Of a DNA stretch of 64,000 bases, positions 1-17,663 are shown in pieces (position 1 is the stretch's first letter; the number at the start of each line of letters is the position of its first letter). The position numbers and the translations under genes are program-made. The notes below the pieces were generated by a model. The model was given only the letters and a program-made list of their open reading frames with translations, searched no databases and was not told the DNA's origin. The stretch lies in the NCBI RefSeq assembly GCF_037975245.1, contig NC_092571.1, positions 27,234,564 through 27,298,563 on the forward strand. The letters are read 5' to 3'. Origin of the DNA: Apostichopus japonicus (lineage: Eukaryota > Echinodermata > Holothuroidea > Aspidochirotida > Stichopodidae).

Positions 1-2060
1 GATGACCTTAACGATACATTGGGTATTTCAACTTTTCATACGCACATCTCGACTACCACTTCTTGAAATTTAATTTCATCTTGTACTCTTTACTGAGTTA
101 CTGTCTGCTCTTCCGTACCAACATTTTCAAAATATTATCTCAGACAAGATTAGAAGTATATCATCTCAAACTTCAATTACTATTTTTTGCCTGAAATTTT
201 GATCTACGAACATACTAAAATTTCGAGTTATCGCCTCAAGCTACTACTACTACTTTTAAAACAATTACAGTAACATAGAGTGGACTTACCGTCGCGACGT
301 TTAAAGCAGTATTTGTGTCTCTTTGAGCGTGGCTATGTGATATTGAATGGATATAGTTCAGTAGCAAGAACCTCACTGATATCGTGGGAAGAAGAAACAC
401 TTCCTTGTGTTAGCTATGCAGTACACTATAACAGCTTTGCAACTATTCCCGTACATCTGTATATGAATTTCCCTGCATCTATGAATTGTTAAAAGTGAAA
501 TGGTGTGAAACTGAAAGAGACCCCCCCCCCCAACCTGCCCCTCCCCGTTGACGAGACTTTGAAGAGAAACAAACGTGAGTATTGTCACTATAAACCCAAT
601 CATTAGTGCAAAAGACTAAAGTGATTTAAATAAATATTCATAGGAATGTTGAAGGATTTCCCGTAGGAATAGATGACTCAACATTGACTCCTTATTGATG
701 TGTGTGTTAGTGGTGTTATGATTCCTTTATCGTGATTCTTTGAAAGGATGAAATACTCGTATGCAGATTAAATTATCATGGTATCACGTAACAACATGTC
801 AGTGACCGTGGCCACAATTTACAGTATTACAATAAGGAATATCGACTTAAAAAAATAGTTTGAATGGTTCTTTGTGTTCCTTGAAATAGTAGTGGTGTTA
901 CAGATCAAATAATCCTTTATAACTTAAACTGAAGAAGATTAATTTTTATTTAGTGCTTTAATTTTCACTGAAAATATTATTTGTACTTTGTAAATTTGAT
1001 CATCATCGTTTTAAGGTAAATACCGACATCATCATCTCTATCGTAAAGATCTTGTGTTACTGACCTCATTCAGAGATGACTTCGTTATTGGCATATCAGT
1101 ACAGGGAGATGTTAGAGATCGAAGACATAGATGTTCACGTGACATTATTTTGTGCATCTACTTATTGTTTTCTTCTTAAACGTATAGTAAGATCATGCAA
1201 TATGGTAAGAAAGTCTTAACTTATGTTCTACGGTATAGAAACATAATGGACATCATATATATATGTGTTATATCGAAAGTAAACTCCATTCAAACACCTT
1301 GTTTAAAAGTATACTGAATATAAGTTATGTCATAAGAGTGCTCTCATGATCTATATAGATTTCCTTTCGATTGTGAACCTCTTGATTTTGTAACAAACGA
1401 CATGCTTGCTTCGCAGTATAAACTGAGTAGGTGTTTAACGCTTATTTAGCATTAGTGGAATCAGTCTGAATATACCCGTCCCTCCAATGCGACATTTGTG
1501 TTCTTCAGCTGAGCAGATGTCTTACTATAATATGCTATTTACATATACAGTAGTCTAGGAACATTGGAACAATAGTCTGTTTGTTAACACACCACCATGC
1601 CTGGTGAGCGGAGCCGATGTAAAGGACACAGGGGGTGGGAGCGTGCTACCTCGACAGGCGTAATCACCATTTTATATGACATATTGTAAGACCCAGAGCA
1701 TTAACACTGACCTCTACACACATACTGGGAGATGGGCGCACAAGACGACAACGAATTAATTTCCCTTTCATTGGTCTCACTTACTGAGACTATGCAATTG
1801 CAAACCACCACGCACTGTCGACAGCCAGAGAGAATGATACATTCAGAGTATAGAATAATGAATCGAGATTGAAAAAAATCGTATTTAATACAACTGTCTG
1901 GCATTATTGCACGCATGGTTGTACGTGAAGGTAAATCAAGTAATATGCATTACAACTCATGTACAGTACAGTTGATACATGTGGTACTATATGTGTATGT
2001 GTGTATAGAGGGGCGGCGATTTGTTTCAAATATTGGGGGGGGGGGACATTTGCTTGGGTA
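1..2060. other. Non-coding stretch with diverged flank copies
   Basis: No credible exon was seen; the short ORFs have no recognisable domain and no splice context. About 1080-1450 is a diverged direct copy of 6640-7020, and part of it recurs at about 60560-60760. About 1700-1790 on the minus strand matches 7270-7350 on the plus strand, an inverted copy. These belong to the duplicated DNA around the Ig receptor genes. Poly-C and poly-G runs occur near 521 and 2034. Confidence 0.5.
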
Positions 2061-2730
2061 CAGGCGCGTATCCAGGATTTTGTAACCGGTGAGCGCGAAT
2101 TACTATCAAAGCGGAGCGCCACCTTTGGTTGGCGCGCAGCGTACAAGAAAATTTCTGGTTTTGATAGCCCCCCAGATCACCGGAAATGGCACTTCTCGGC
2201 ATTGAAAATGACCAACCAGATGTACACTATTGCCTGAGAACCAAGTTTTTCCCAATAGTTTTTTTTTCCATCCATAACCATTTTCAAGAGTGTCACACAT
2301 CATGTTCGACCTCATCGCATCTCCTGTGGATCATTGCTTTCGTAGGTTATAACTACGTTACGGCCCACAATACCCGTCAGCCCCACTGTTCAAAGTTTTA
2401 AGCCCATTAGTTTTTTTAGAATTTGAATAATAAATTCACTTCAAAACATATCCATAATGTTGCACAAAATGTCATCTATGAACAACCAATATAGAAAAAC
2501 CTCCTTCAACCCCTAACAGACTGGCCAAAATTGCATGAGTAGAGGGTAGTATGATGAAGAATGTTGGTCAGGGAATTTCCAAAAATTCAGACATAGTTAA
2601 TTTATCGGTGTACAAATATTAAAACCTCTTATAAAGACTACTATAAAACTTCGATGATCATAAAAAATACAAAAAATATACTTGAGGGGCCTTCCCCTTA
2701 GCGCCCCCCACCCCCTTGGCTACGCGCCTG
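2061..2730. mobile_element. hAT-like non-autonomous DNA transposon
   Basis: The left end reads CAGGCGCGTATCCAGG and the reverse complement of the right end reads CAGGCGCGTAGCCAAGG, a terminal inverted repeat of about 15 bases. There is no transposase ORF. An internal block (about 2095-2200, containing GGAGCGCCACC and GTTGGCGCGCAGCGTAC) recurs in the elements at 42.4-43.5 kb and 51.25-51.56 kb. No clear target duplication was found here, unlike at the related copies. Confidence 0.6.
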
Positions 2731-8057
<5,327 letters not shown>

Positions 8058-8348
8058 TCATTTAACAATATCATACTGTTCATCGTCTTGTAAAGGTTCG
8101 CAGGGAGAGAGATAACCACCACTGTCATATGTAAATGAAGATGAATTTATGTTCACATGGTTCTCTGTGGGAAGAATTCTCGGTAAAACGTCTACGGAAG
8201 CATAATACATTTGAGTTGTGTCCTTGTTTTGTTGAGAGTTTGTCACATAAACGCGTCTAAGGAGAAACACAACAGCAACACAAACAACAACAATGATGAT
8301 CACCAAGGTCAAATATATTGCTAGATTGGTTACTTGGAAAGACAGAGG
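8058..8348 (-). pseudogene. Transmembrane segment and tail of Ig receptor, after in-frame stop
   Basis: This frame continues directly, in phase, from the TAA that ends the Ig ectodomain at 8349. It encodes 96 residues: a short linker, one hydrophobic membrane segment (LTLVIIIVVVCVAVVFLL), an RR stop-transfer pair and a cytoplasmic tail of about 65 residues. The tail has tyrosines in YASV and YDIV contexts, which resemble SH2-binding or ITIM-like motifs. The stop could make a secreted protein, be read through or spliced out, or mark a pseudogene. The tail is not similar to the tails of the paralogues at 54-55.6 kb. Confidence 0.6.
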
Positions 8349-9329
8349 TTAATATGATATATGTGCTGTTGTTGTGATGACTCTATCTCCATAGAAACCA
8401 ACACATTGTATGTCAACTGAGTATTCGTCACTTCCGGTATCCGTAAAAATAAGTTCGCCTTCATTAATATCATATATCCAGTGACTAGGGATGCTAGTCC
8501 AGGTTAGGTTAACTTCACTCACATTACTGGTACAACGTAATACTGCATTCCTAACATCACTAAAGTTTCTATTTGATGGATTCACTGTGACAGAGAACAA
8601 TGGGAGGAACAGAATATGTCCGAAGGAGCAAGATCCTTGATAACGCTGATAAGGTGCTGGTAATTGTTGAGAGACATTGCAGACAAAGACACTATTATTA
8701 AATGATGAGTTGAAGTACGATGAGAATGATAGAGTCTTAGAGGGATGCGGGTGAGAGGATACTGTCCTGGTTGAGTTGTTAGTGACGTCATTGATTTCAT
8801 CTCCATCTCTGATGTAAGTTGACATCATCACTGGTGGGTCTCCTTCCTCTGAAGTACAATTCATCTCGAGGTCACTTTGTACCGAATCCTCAAATATGAA
8901 TCGAGATGGATATGATGACGTACACATAGGTTTTGCTTTAACATCAATCGGATTAAAGCCCAATATTGTAACAGATCTTTCAATTTGATTCCTACATTGA
9001 AACAGTGTACCGTTTATTTGACTCGTTAATTTATTTATAGTCAACAAAATAGTTGTTGAATTAATCACTTTAAGCTGATAGGTGGTAGAAAATTTACCCT
9101 GCAGTTGCGAATCTATAACTAGTTTAGTAATTTTCTTATCAACGGTTAAAGCCTCCACTTGTGAGATGTTTGTCTCCTGTTCACAGTAAATCCCTACTTT
9201 ACTTCCAAAAGGAAAGAACGCATCATAATTTTTCCTCTGAAAGTCTGCATATGTAATATTTTCTTCGGAAGCATGAATAGTAGAGAAAGCAAAGATTGCT
9301 ATCAATATAAACGTTGCCTTTGTATTCAT
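8349..9329 (-). CDS. Ig-domain receptor ectodomain
   Basis: A 326-residue protein beginning at the second Met of a longer frame. That Met is chosen because the paralogue at 56740 starts at the same place (MNTKAT) and both have GCTTTAAAATG before it. A hydrophobic signal peptide covers about residues 1-22. Three Ig-like units follow, seen as cysteine pairs: YCEQ with FQCRN; MNCTS with FVCNV; and RCTSN-LTW with IQCVG. Many NxS/T sites suggest heavy glycosylation. The frame stops at TAA just before the membrane segment encoded at 8058-8348, so the product is either secreted or broken. Ligand unknown. Expanded Ig receptors in invertebrates are often immune or recognition proteins, but that role is inference. 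Confidence 0.72.
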   Translation of the reverse strand: MNTKATFILIAIFAFSTIHASEENITYADFQRKNYDAFFPFGSKVGIYCEQETNISQVEALTVDKKITKLVIDSQLQGKFSTTYQLKVINSTTILLTINKLTSQINGTLFQCRNQIERSVTILGFNPIDVKAKPMCTSSYPSRFIFEDSVQSDLEMNCTSEEGDPPVMMSTYIRDGDEINDVTNNSTRTVSSHPHPSKTLSFSSYFNSSFNNSVFVCNVSQQLPAPYQRYQGSCSFGHILFLPLFSVTVNPSNRNFSDVRNAVLRCTSNVSEVNLTWTSIPSHWIYDINEGELIFTDTGSDEYSVDIQCVGFYGDRVITTTAHISY

Positions 9330-10640
9330 TTTAAAGCATAATGTGCCAGTCATATAAACAATGGTTGGCTCTGAAAATAGTCCCGTATAATTTATAGCTT
9401 GACAAACTTCAATAGAACTCCTTATTACCCCCTTATAAGTGATTCCATTAATAAATATGGGATATACGTCGAATTTCTTTCCCGAACTTGGAGAGATTAT
9501 CACATAATTCCATCGCTTCTAGTTAGCTTTTGGTGAAAGTAGTATCTCCAGGTGTCATTGCTTTACATTACTGCTTTACATCAACATTTGCACTTGTAAC
9601 TCAAAAGTTCGAAATTTACTCGAAAAGTATTTGCTTTCATTTTCAATCATATGAAAGAAATGTTGTCTTTTCATTTCCGCTCGACATTTCATCTGAGAAC
9701 TCGATTATCGCCAAAACTCGAAAAACGATCTACTTTGCATGGAAGACGTTTGACTTTATTATGAAAACTGACCGTTGCTGTCGTGTTTGCGAGTACCATA
9801 TATGTTTGACATGTCGACTTTTAATTAAAAAGAAAACGGTCGGACTTCTCATGTTGACTTCTTATCGATATTGTGATGAATATCCTCTATTAACTGGTGG
9901 TTTGGAAGAGAGAGGGAAGAGTTCAATGACAATAATGTTAATAACGGAACCCTTCTTCATCTCGTATCGGTTTGATTCGTTTAGTATGATAGGCATGCTA
10001 GTGAAATCTAATGCGAAACGTACCTGCGTCATTAAAATCCTTCAGAAATTACCCACCATAGCGTACTGGTCTAGAATAATTAATCCATTTTTAAAGATGA
10101 TAACTAGAATTAAAAGCAAAATAGGATTAACTCCATTGGGATGAGTCCTTTGCACATTCACTTGTTATGTTTGGAAATGTTAGTTTCGTCGGAAACGTCG
10201 GTTAAATTTCCAGGCTTTCCTGACATGTTAAAGAAGATGTCAAAACGTATATTGAGCAATTACAAAGCTTGATTTCAGTGAATCTTTCTCCATAGTTTAG
10301 GTACTTTGTCTAATTCAATGCATCATAGACTTATTGCAAATATGAATTATCGAACGCAATATATATTTTAGTAGCGTTTGATCTCAAAAGTTTTCAACTT
10401 CAATTTTAGCGTCGCTCTAAATGCAGATTTGGCGATAATTTATACATTAATTTCGTGACATGACATTTCTTTCAGTTCAAACTTCCTGCTCAAAATGTCA
10501 GTCTTTCAGTTTTAATGTTTATTTTACAATTTGTCACGAATCAAGCAAAATATGGTCTGGGCAAGAGTTGCACTTGCATTGCTCAATAAGTTTCAAGAAT
10601 TGCTTTTCACGATAAAATAATCGAAACTGAAAATGTACAT
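9330..10640. repeat. Duplicated upstream region of Ig receptor genes
   Basis: About 9330-10150 is a diverged copy of 56741-57570 in the same orientation relative to the neighbouring Ig gene. Shared blocks include TCATTGCTTTACAT and TAACTAGAATTAAA. About 10230-10640 matches 6020-6440. A 204-residue plus-strand ORF inside the first block is not kept open in the other copy, so this is read as non-coding promoter-side DNA. Confidence 0.65.
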
Positions 10641-10649
10641 ACTTTAAAC

Positions 10650-11183
10650 TTACTTTAAACGAAAGTAAGTTGACATCATCACTGTTGGGTCTCTTTCCTC
10701 TGAAGTACAATTCATATCAATGTCACTCTGTACCAAATCCTCAAATATGAATCGAGATTGATATGATGACGTACACATAGGATTAACATTATCATTTATC
10801 CTATCAAAGCCCAAGATAGTGGCAAATAATTGCTGGTCGCTCAGACATGCAAAAATTATGTCATTTAACTGACGGGTTAGGTTATTTATTGTTAACAGAG
10901 AAGTCGTTGAATTAATCACTTCAAACTGATATGTGTCTGAGAACCTATCCAGTAAAAGCGAATTTTCAACTATGTTGATAGTACCTTTATCGTAGATTTT
11001 GATGTATGTCCAGTTTCTTGTCTTCTGCACACAGTAAACCTCTACCTTACTACCGAAAGGGAATTGTTGTACGGGATCATCTCATATCTTTCGAAATTGT
11101 GCATATTTTATCTCCGCTTGAGAAGAATAAGCAATCAAGAAAACAAAGATACGTATAATGAACAAAATAACCTTTATTGCCAT
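10650..11183 (-). pseudogene. Truncated Ig receptor paralogue
   Basis: It begins with ATG at 11183 after the same TTTAAAATG context as the intact copies, followed by a hydrophobic signal peptide. An in-frame TGA interrupts it about 35 codons later. The frame then continues through Ig unit 1 (PFGSKVEVYC...) to CTSSYQSRFIFED and MMSTY, where homology ends abruptly at about 10655 and the duplicated flank block begins. Ig units 2 (second half) and 3, the membrane segment and the tail are absent. The nonsense codon and the missing 3' half make it a pseudogene. Confidence 0.8.
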
Positions 11184-11757
11184 TTTAAAGCTGTACTTTT
11201 TTAAATCTTTATAAGTGTGCCAATGTGTTTTAGCAATGTTCGCTTACAATTTTAATCACCTATTTATAATCAGCTATAAAGCTGCGATCAAAAGACGTTA
11301 TAGCTAAAAGTGAGTCTTGAATGGTTATTCTGATGCACTAAATAAAATGTAATAACTTAATTTCCAATACTAATCTGGTCCTTTGTGAATAAAGAGTGCA
11401 GCACATATTTCTTGCAGAGGTGAAGGTGTGTATAGTCGACTAGAATATTTATTGCGCTGTTAAGCTAGTACACGCTAAGAACTGTTGGGCAAGTTTAGTT
11501 GGGTAATAATTTTTTTGGCAAAAATTGCCCAACTCCTGAGAGTCAATTACTATGTTTGTAAGCAAAATGTTGCTTCATGCACTTAGCAAAGGGTTTGTGC
11601 CAAATAGTTGAGCACAAAGAGTGTTGCGTGCAACAAATTCGTTTGGCCTTCATTGTTCTGCACTGCAATCGCGCCATACCGTACCTGTGCGCAGTCTCAA
11701 GCTCCGAAAAGCGAACGGTGATTTGTCGTAATACTTGCTCTATGGCCGTAATTCATC
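11184..11757. other. Intergenic region with transposon fragment
   Basis: No gene. About 11466-11535 starts with TACACGCTAAGAAC and carries GTTGGGCAA/TTGCCCAAC, which match the outer arm of the palindromic element at 19.1-19.4 kb. It is probably a fragment of the same family. The start of the SAM-domain gene follows. Confidence 0.45.
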
Positions 11758-14700
11758 ATGTCAGAGCCTGAAGTCAAAGCAATTCTCACCAGATGGGGAA
11801 TGGATGAGCTAATAGAGACTTTTGAAGGTAGTTATTTGTAATTTCCTTCGCCAAAACCGTAAAACTATGCATGTGCGGCATACACGATTTTAACTTCCGT
11901 CCGTTGGCCTAACGCGAGGCTAGGTCGCCGTTACTATTTGTTGTAGGCATATACGTTAGCCTAGAAGTAGTAACAGTAACGTTTTAAATTTTAGCTTAGC
12001 AAGTAGGTATTATTAGTGTTAAGATGTAATGTGAAGTCTTATGTTATGAATATGATAATGGGCTAGGCTAGTACACAGAAACTGTGGTCACGCTCCACCG
12101 AAAGTATGCACCAAGGGCCTAGTCTTGGCCAGACATTTCGTACTCATTCTTTGTGATAGTGATGATTTGGTGAGCCTAACACCATGATTAGCCTAGGCCT
12201 AGGCCTAGTTACAGAGTTTTTACCAGTTGAAATGTTGCTTAGGCCTAGGTTGCAATTGAGACCTGTAATAGGCTAGCTATGCTGGATTACTGGAGGTCCA
12301 ACATAGGACCAGGCCTTAGCCCAGCCTACCGCAAGTATGCTATATCACCACTCAGTTATGGTTTAGTTATTTTCCTCTAGTCTTATTGGGAAGTTGCTGC
12401 CACTGGGGGAGGGGGTGTCCCATGCATGACCACTTTGTAAAGCTCAAGCCTGTATAAAATTTGACCTAGGCCGACATTCTGTGAATGAAAAGGACAATTA
12501 CCTGTTCTTTGAGTTCTTTAAGGAAAATCTGTAAGTTTAAGAATAAATCATGTACTTATTTGAAAACCGTTAAGTATTGTGAGTTGCTACAGTATTTCAA
12601 TTCCCAATCCGTTTTCATCCTGTATGGCAGTCTGTTCCTCGATTTGATGTAAACATTTCTTTATTAAACTATCTAATTAGCAGCACAAATATAGTGTTTA
12701 GATTACATTAATAAATTGGCAAAATCAGTCAAAATCCAAACCTACTATGTACAGCAGTTTCTCTGTTGTACATCTAGCCTCAAAAGCGCAGTGCACAATA
12801 GGTATAGTGTAATCAAATAGAACTTGCATATTAAACTGAGATTGCTCTGTTTCATTGTTATGAATCTGCTGTGCGGCAAATAGTAACACGTACAATACTA
12901 CAATAGCTGTAGGTTGGTTACGCGCAAAGTATGTTGGCGATTGTAGGCCTATGTAGGCTAACTATATGAACCGATGCATTATGAAAGTTTGTTATTGTAT
13001 TATTTGCATGACTATCATGATAATAAGATTGGTTTTTGGAAAATTATAAGAAACTATTAAAAGTAGAATTTTGAATTTTCTATCAGGAATAGGCCTCTAC
13101 GGTAGAGATTTGCCCGCACCAAGTAGATATAAAGCGCCGGGCGGGATTTTTTAATTATTGCCAGGCGGAAATTCCTAAGAAAAATGGACAGCTGACAAGT
13201 TTGCTTGTTTTGATTTTTTATTCAGGAGTTGGCTTGTGCTTTGTTAGTATTTACAGGAATGGTGGTCTATGTTTTCTTTAATTTGCATTCAGTTGGTCTT
13301 TTAAGCCACCTAGGTTACCAATTTCAAACATTGGTCAGTAGTTTTCTCAAATTGTTTTGATCACATTATTCACATAAATATGAATAGGTTTTAAAGTAAT
13401 ATTGTTTTCTTTCTTGTTTGTTGTTTCTTTCAGACAATGAGATCGACCTTGAATCATTCAAACTTCTTGATGAAACTTCACTGAAAGAGCTGATTCCAAA
13501 AGTTGGGCTCCGTGTCAAGTTTGCCTACAGATTGAAAAGCTATGTTAGTATTATGACCACTGTTTCTGCATACTTTACTTTACTACATAGTTACTATCAT
13601 GTTATTAGTATGCTTCAAGTGTCTGGCTACATTACAAGAGGCAAGTGTAGAAGCTCTTCTTGGTCATTTAAAATACATACATGGCATTCATTCCGGAACT
13701 GGAACAAAACTAGTGTGAGGGGGCCAATGGATGTGTGTGGATGGGGGGGGGGGGGGGTTATTATCTACTTATAAGCCAGAGTGACACTATCTGTTGGTGC
13801 ATATTGTACCCCCTGTGCTGGATTTGCCACAGGAAATATCCAAATAGACTCAAATTTTGCACCAAATGTGGGCATACTTACAAAACATCAAGTAATATTT
13901 GATAACCAGTGTCAAGTAAAAAGGGAATTATTGTAGTAAACACATTATTGCAGATATGTTTAACTTTTTGAAGGGATTGGGATAGTTAATTGTGAAATTG
14001 GTGGTATTTCATTTCGCAGGAGGCATTTTACACTAAAGGCACCAGTGGGAGACCAGCGAGCGGTTGGTTGGAAGAGCATCTTAAATACAGTAGAAAACGA
14101 GTGAAGAAATACAGCACAACTGAAGAAGCAACATCACCAGAAGGCAAGCATGATAATGATGAAGACACTGGTGAGTGTGAAACACTTGAGTAACTTAGTC
14201 AACACTGAATTGAAGGGCCCCTCACCAGTGGAGGATAGGGGTGGGGGAATAAAGAAAGAACCTTGATAAGAAAGCATTATTGTACTGCAAACTTGGGATG
14301 TTCCATAGGTTTATGAAAGGTTTTGATCCCCTTGGGTTATAGGAGCTGTTAGGGAGTGTAGAGAATGAGAAAATTCACCCTCACTAGGCAGTTGAACAAT
14401 TTCTAAATGTTTTTTGTATTCTCTTGGTAGATGGAAGGGGGTCCCAATTGGCTGGTCAATTTTTAGTGAACATGTTGATATGTAAGGAAAGATTCATTGT
14501 GCTGCAAGAATAATGTTTCACACTAACACAGTTTTTAATCCTGATGTTGATGTGAATGGGGGGGGGGGGGGAAGGGGTTCAAGGTGGACTTGGGGATTTG
14601 AATCTTGGCACTCCATTAATATCTGGAAAAAGCCTGGATGGATGAGCAAATAGGAGTAACCTGGTAGTGGGGTGTTAATATAAGAAAAATTTGTGCATTG

Positions 14701-17663
14701 AATTTCACTACATTCAGATCACATTGCTGTCTTCAAAATGTAGTGTTACAATAAGAAATGCTTTCCTCAACCAATAGTATCTGTCTATTTTGGTGCTAAC
14801 ATTAAGTTTCATCACAACTTAGTTTTATGGTTTCAATGTAAAGAGAAGCATATGCATTCATAGTGGCTTATGTGTGTGTGTGTGTATGTGTGGGTATATG
14901 CATGTGTGTATGTGCTCAAGACTAGAAACTTAGTCAGATCTCATATTTAGTTGTAGGTGGACCATAGAACCCTATTATTACCTAATTAAAACCGCTATGC
15001 ATTTTTGCATTCTGATTTCAGATGATTCTGTGTCTGAGGAGGACACCCAAAAGATGAAGACGTGGCTTCAACATAATGAGCAGCCACGTGCTACTATGGA
15101 AGAGTACATGCTAAAGACAGCAAAGAGAAGACAGATACTGATCAAATCAAAAGGCTTCAAAGAAGCTCTTGTGGAGTATCCAAAGATACTACTTCCAGGC
15201 ATGGTAAGTATTGAAAAGTCAGCATATTGTAAATGCTACTAGGATGAATGGGTTTGTTCATTAATTTCTACCTCTGCAGCTTATCTTTTGTGATGTTTTA
15301 TGGAAGTAGCTGTTTTCTAAGTCACAGCTGTTGAGAATGGGAGGGTTCTTATGTCTCAATGACAGTGCTCTTGAATTAATTGTGCTTGGAGCATAGAAAG
15401 AATGCAACTTTAACATAACTTTTAAGAATATTGTGCTGAACAGTGATTGACTCAGAACATTCCTTGATAATAGCTGTTTGACCCATTTTGTAAGGTTTGT
15501 AGATGTTTCCAACATCTTGGAGCATTGATGACCTGATACCAGGTTTGTGCTTTTAATTCACAAATGGTAATGGTTGAGTTTGGAAGACAAATATATGTCT
15601 TATTGTAATACTTTACATTTTGGCTGCCCTTGCAAATTCATTCAGGCTTTATGCACATCATTACAGGGGTGGTAAATGAAGGATTAGATATAGGCCTACA
15701 GATATATGCAGTGTGACAAGCTGAAATAAGACTAACCGGTATTCTCCAAAAAGATGAATACACAGTTTTGCTGAGTCAAAGCTGAAAGATTAAATGCACC
15801 AATTCTGCAAGAAAATGCTGCAAACATATGTAGTTATGGTCTACTTTCTCCAATTTGTGATTTGAACGATTGGAACGAATGGCAAGTTATCCTTCTGGTG
15901 AAAAACGGTTTCTCACATGCCTAAATTCCTGATATGTGCTTTAACTAAAATTTCTTGTTTCTCAATGCCTTTTTGCATTGTGTCTTTCTAGTAGTTTTGT
16001 GTGATTGACATTGCACTAACCTCAGCATTACGTCAGTGCAATCAGTGATTTACCAAATTATTTCCCATTCCATTCTCCAAATGCTCTCCTTTAGTGAATA
16101 GTTTTCTTTACTCTCCCATCTTAATGTATATACAGATTGAACAAGATTTCCAAGTACTTCAACCAGAATCAGCAGAAAAATTGTATGAGAAGTGGCCATC
16201 TGTCTGCAAGGTCATTTTATCATATACGGAAAAGAACTTTCCAGGATGGATGAAAGAACTTCCTTGGGACTGCACACTTTGTAAGTTGGATTAAGCATCT
16301 CAAACCAGTAAAAAAGTTTTGTGTAATGTTACCAAAGGAGAAAAATTTAGACAAACAGCTTTTGACTAATAGTATGAAGTATGTGTGTGTTTGTGTGTGA
16401 AAAGAAGGATGTAATTGTCTATATTACCAATTGTAAAACCTTGGTAAATTCAAGGTTCATATGACACACACAGGAGACACACACATTGAGCAATTCCCTT
16501 AATCAACTGCCTTTGACTTATGTTTAAGCATATATTTTTCACCCCTAAAAATTTGGGCATCCCATCCCTGCAGTAAAATGGAAATGGCAACCCATGATTA
16601 AGGGCAGTGCACTCACGAGGGGTTTATGCAACTATTTATAAAACCCTGCAAGTTCGTATAACAGTCTATATGTACATTTTTATTTTCTGCGTTTTGACAG
16701 TGACAGAAGAGGAACTTGGATTTTTTGCTCTGCCATATGTATTTCAGAGTCGGCACAAGAGAAAGAAGGGCAGAGGATCTATGTCAGTTTCTGCCAGTGT
16801 AAAGGCATTCATAGACATCCGATCTGTAAGTATTGAATATTCATTCAGTTCATAGATGATGTAGGCTGGATATTTATGCAAATCTGCTGGCACCCTATTG
16901 ACCATGTGAAGCTACACTTGTGATATGCCACAATATGCTGTTAAACCAAGATTTATTCACAATATTTGTAGCATTATTTGTTATGACACAGTTAGTAGAT
17001 ATTGATACTTCAAGGTCAGCATCAGAGGCTTTTTCATATCTTTGATGGTATCATCGGTCAACAGGGGATATCATGAATTTTGGTGTCACAAAATGTTTAG
17101 TATTGTCAATGTTTTTCATTACAGTGATGTCTACTCAGTTGCCAATATCAGTAAGCCATTTGTCTGATATGCATTCATTTATGCTAATAACAAAACTTTA
17201 TTATGGTTATCGTGAAATAAATTATTTGCCTACACTTTTTCCATCGTTATATCTGCCATTAGTCTGTCTGTCTGTTGGTCAGCTGTGTCTCTCTTTCAGT
17301 CAGCATTTATGTGAATGATTTATACATCCTTTATCATTACAGAACGTGACAAACATCAAGTCCTTTTGTGGAGATATAGATGAAACGGTACATCCACAGC
17401 CATTTACTGTAGTTCTTTGGGACTTAAAGCAGAAGTCTCGTCAATTTTTTGTGCTGATTGAGAGAAAGGCTCTACCTGCAACCTCACTGTTGAAAGCCAT
17501 TGACACATGCTTCAAGATGCACTTTGTGTTCGATATTGAGTATCAGCCTGACTGTGAGGCATCATGGCAATTTCTGCAAAGCATTATTTATGAGTTGAAC
17601 ACAGCTATCACAAAGGAAATAAGCTCTGTGAAGGCTTTCCGTGCCTATTACAACTCAATGTAA
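11758..17663 (+). CDS. SAM-domain protein, SAMD3-like, 7 exons
   Basis: Seven exons join in phase with GT-AG borders: 11758-11827, 13434-13543, 14020-14170, 15022-15203, 16136-16280, 16701-16825 and 17343-17663. The total is 1104 nt, 367 residues. The N-terminus (about residues 1-65, LTRWGMDELIETF ... LLDETSLKELIPKVGLRVKF) fits a sterile alpha motif. A charged linker follows. The C-terminal half (YPKILLPGMIEQDFQVL ... HPQPFTVVLWD ... QFFVLIERKALP ... FVFDIEY) resembles the large uncharacterised SAMD3-like family common in fish and invertebrates. SAM domains mediate protein-protein contacts; the function of this family is not established. Start: first ATG with a good donor 70 nt downstream. 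The family assignment is from memory of sequence patterns. The exon chain itself is strong. Confidence 0.85.
11930..12310. repeat. TAGGCCTA-rich tract in intron 1
   Basis: Dense overlapping copies of GGCCTA, CCTAGG and TAGCCTA lie just downstream of exon 1 of the SAM gene. Similar tracts lie at about 49.37-49.70 kb and 61.38-62.01 kb. Confidence 0.6.
14871..14911. repeat. (TG)n microsatellite
   Basis: Short, interrupted TG dinucleotide array in intron 3 of the SAM-domain gene. Confidence 0.85.

Noticed and set aside
9530-10144. 204-residue plus-strand ORF upstream of the Ig receptor
   Set aside because: The duplicated copy at 56.9-57.6 kb does not keep the frame, no domain is seen, and the region is better explained as promoter-side DNA.
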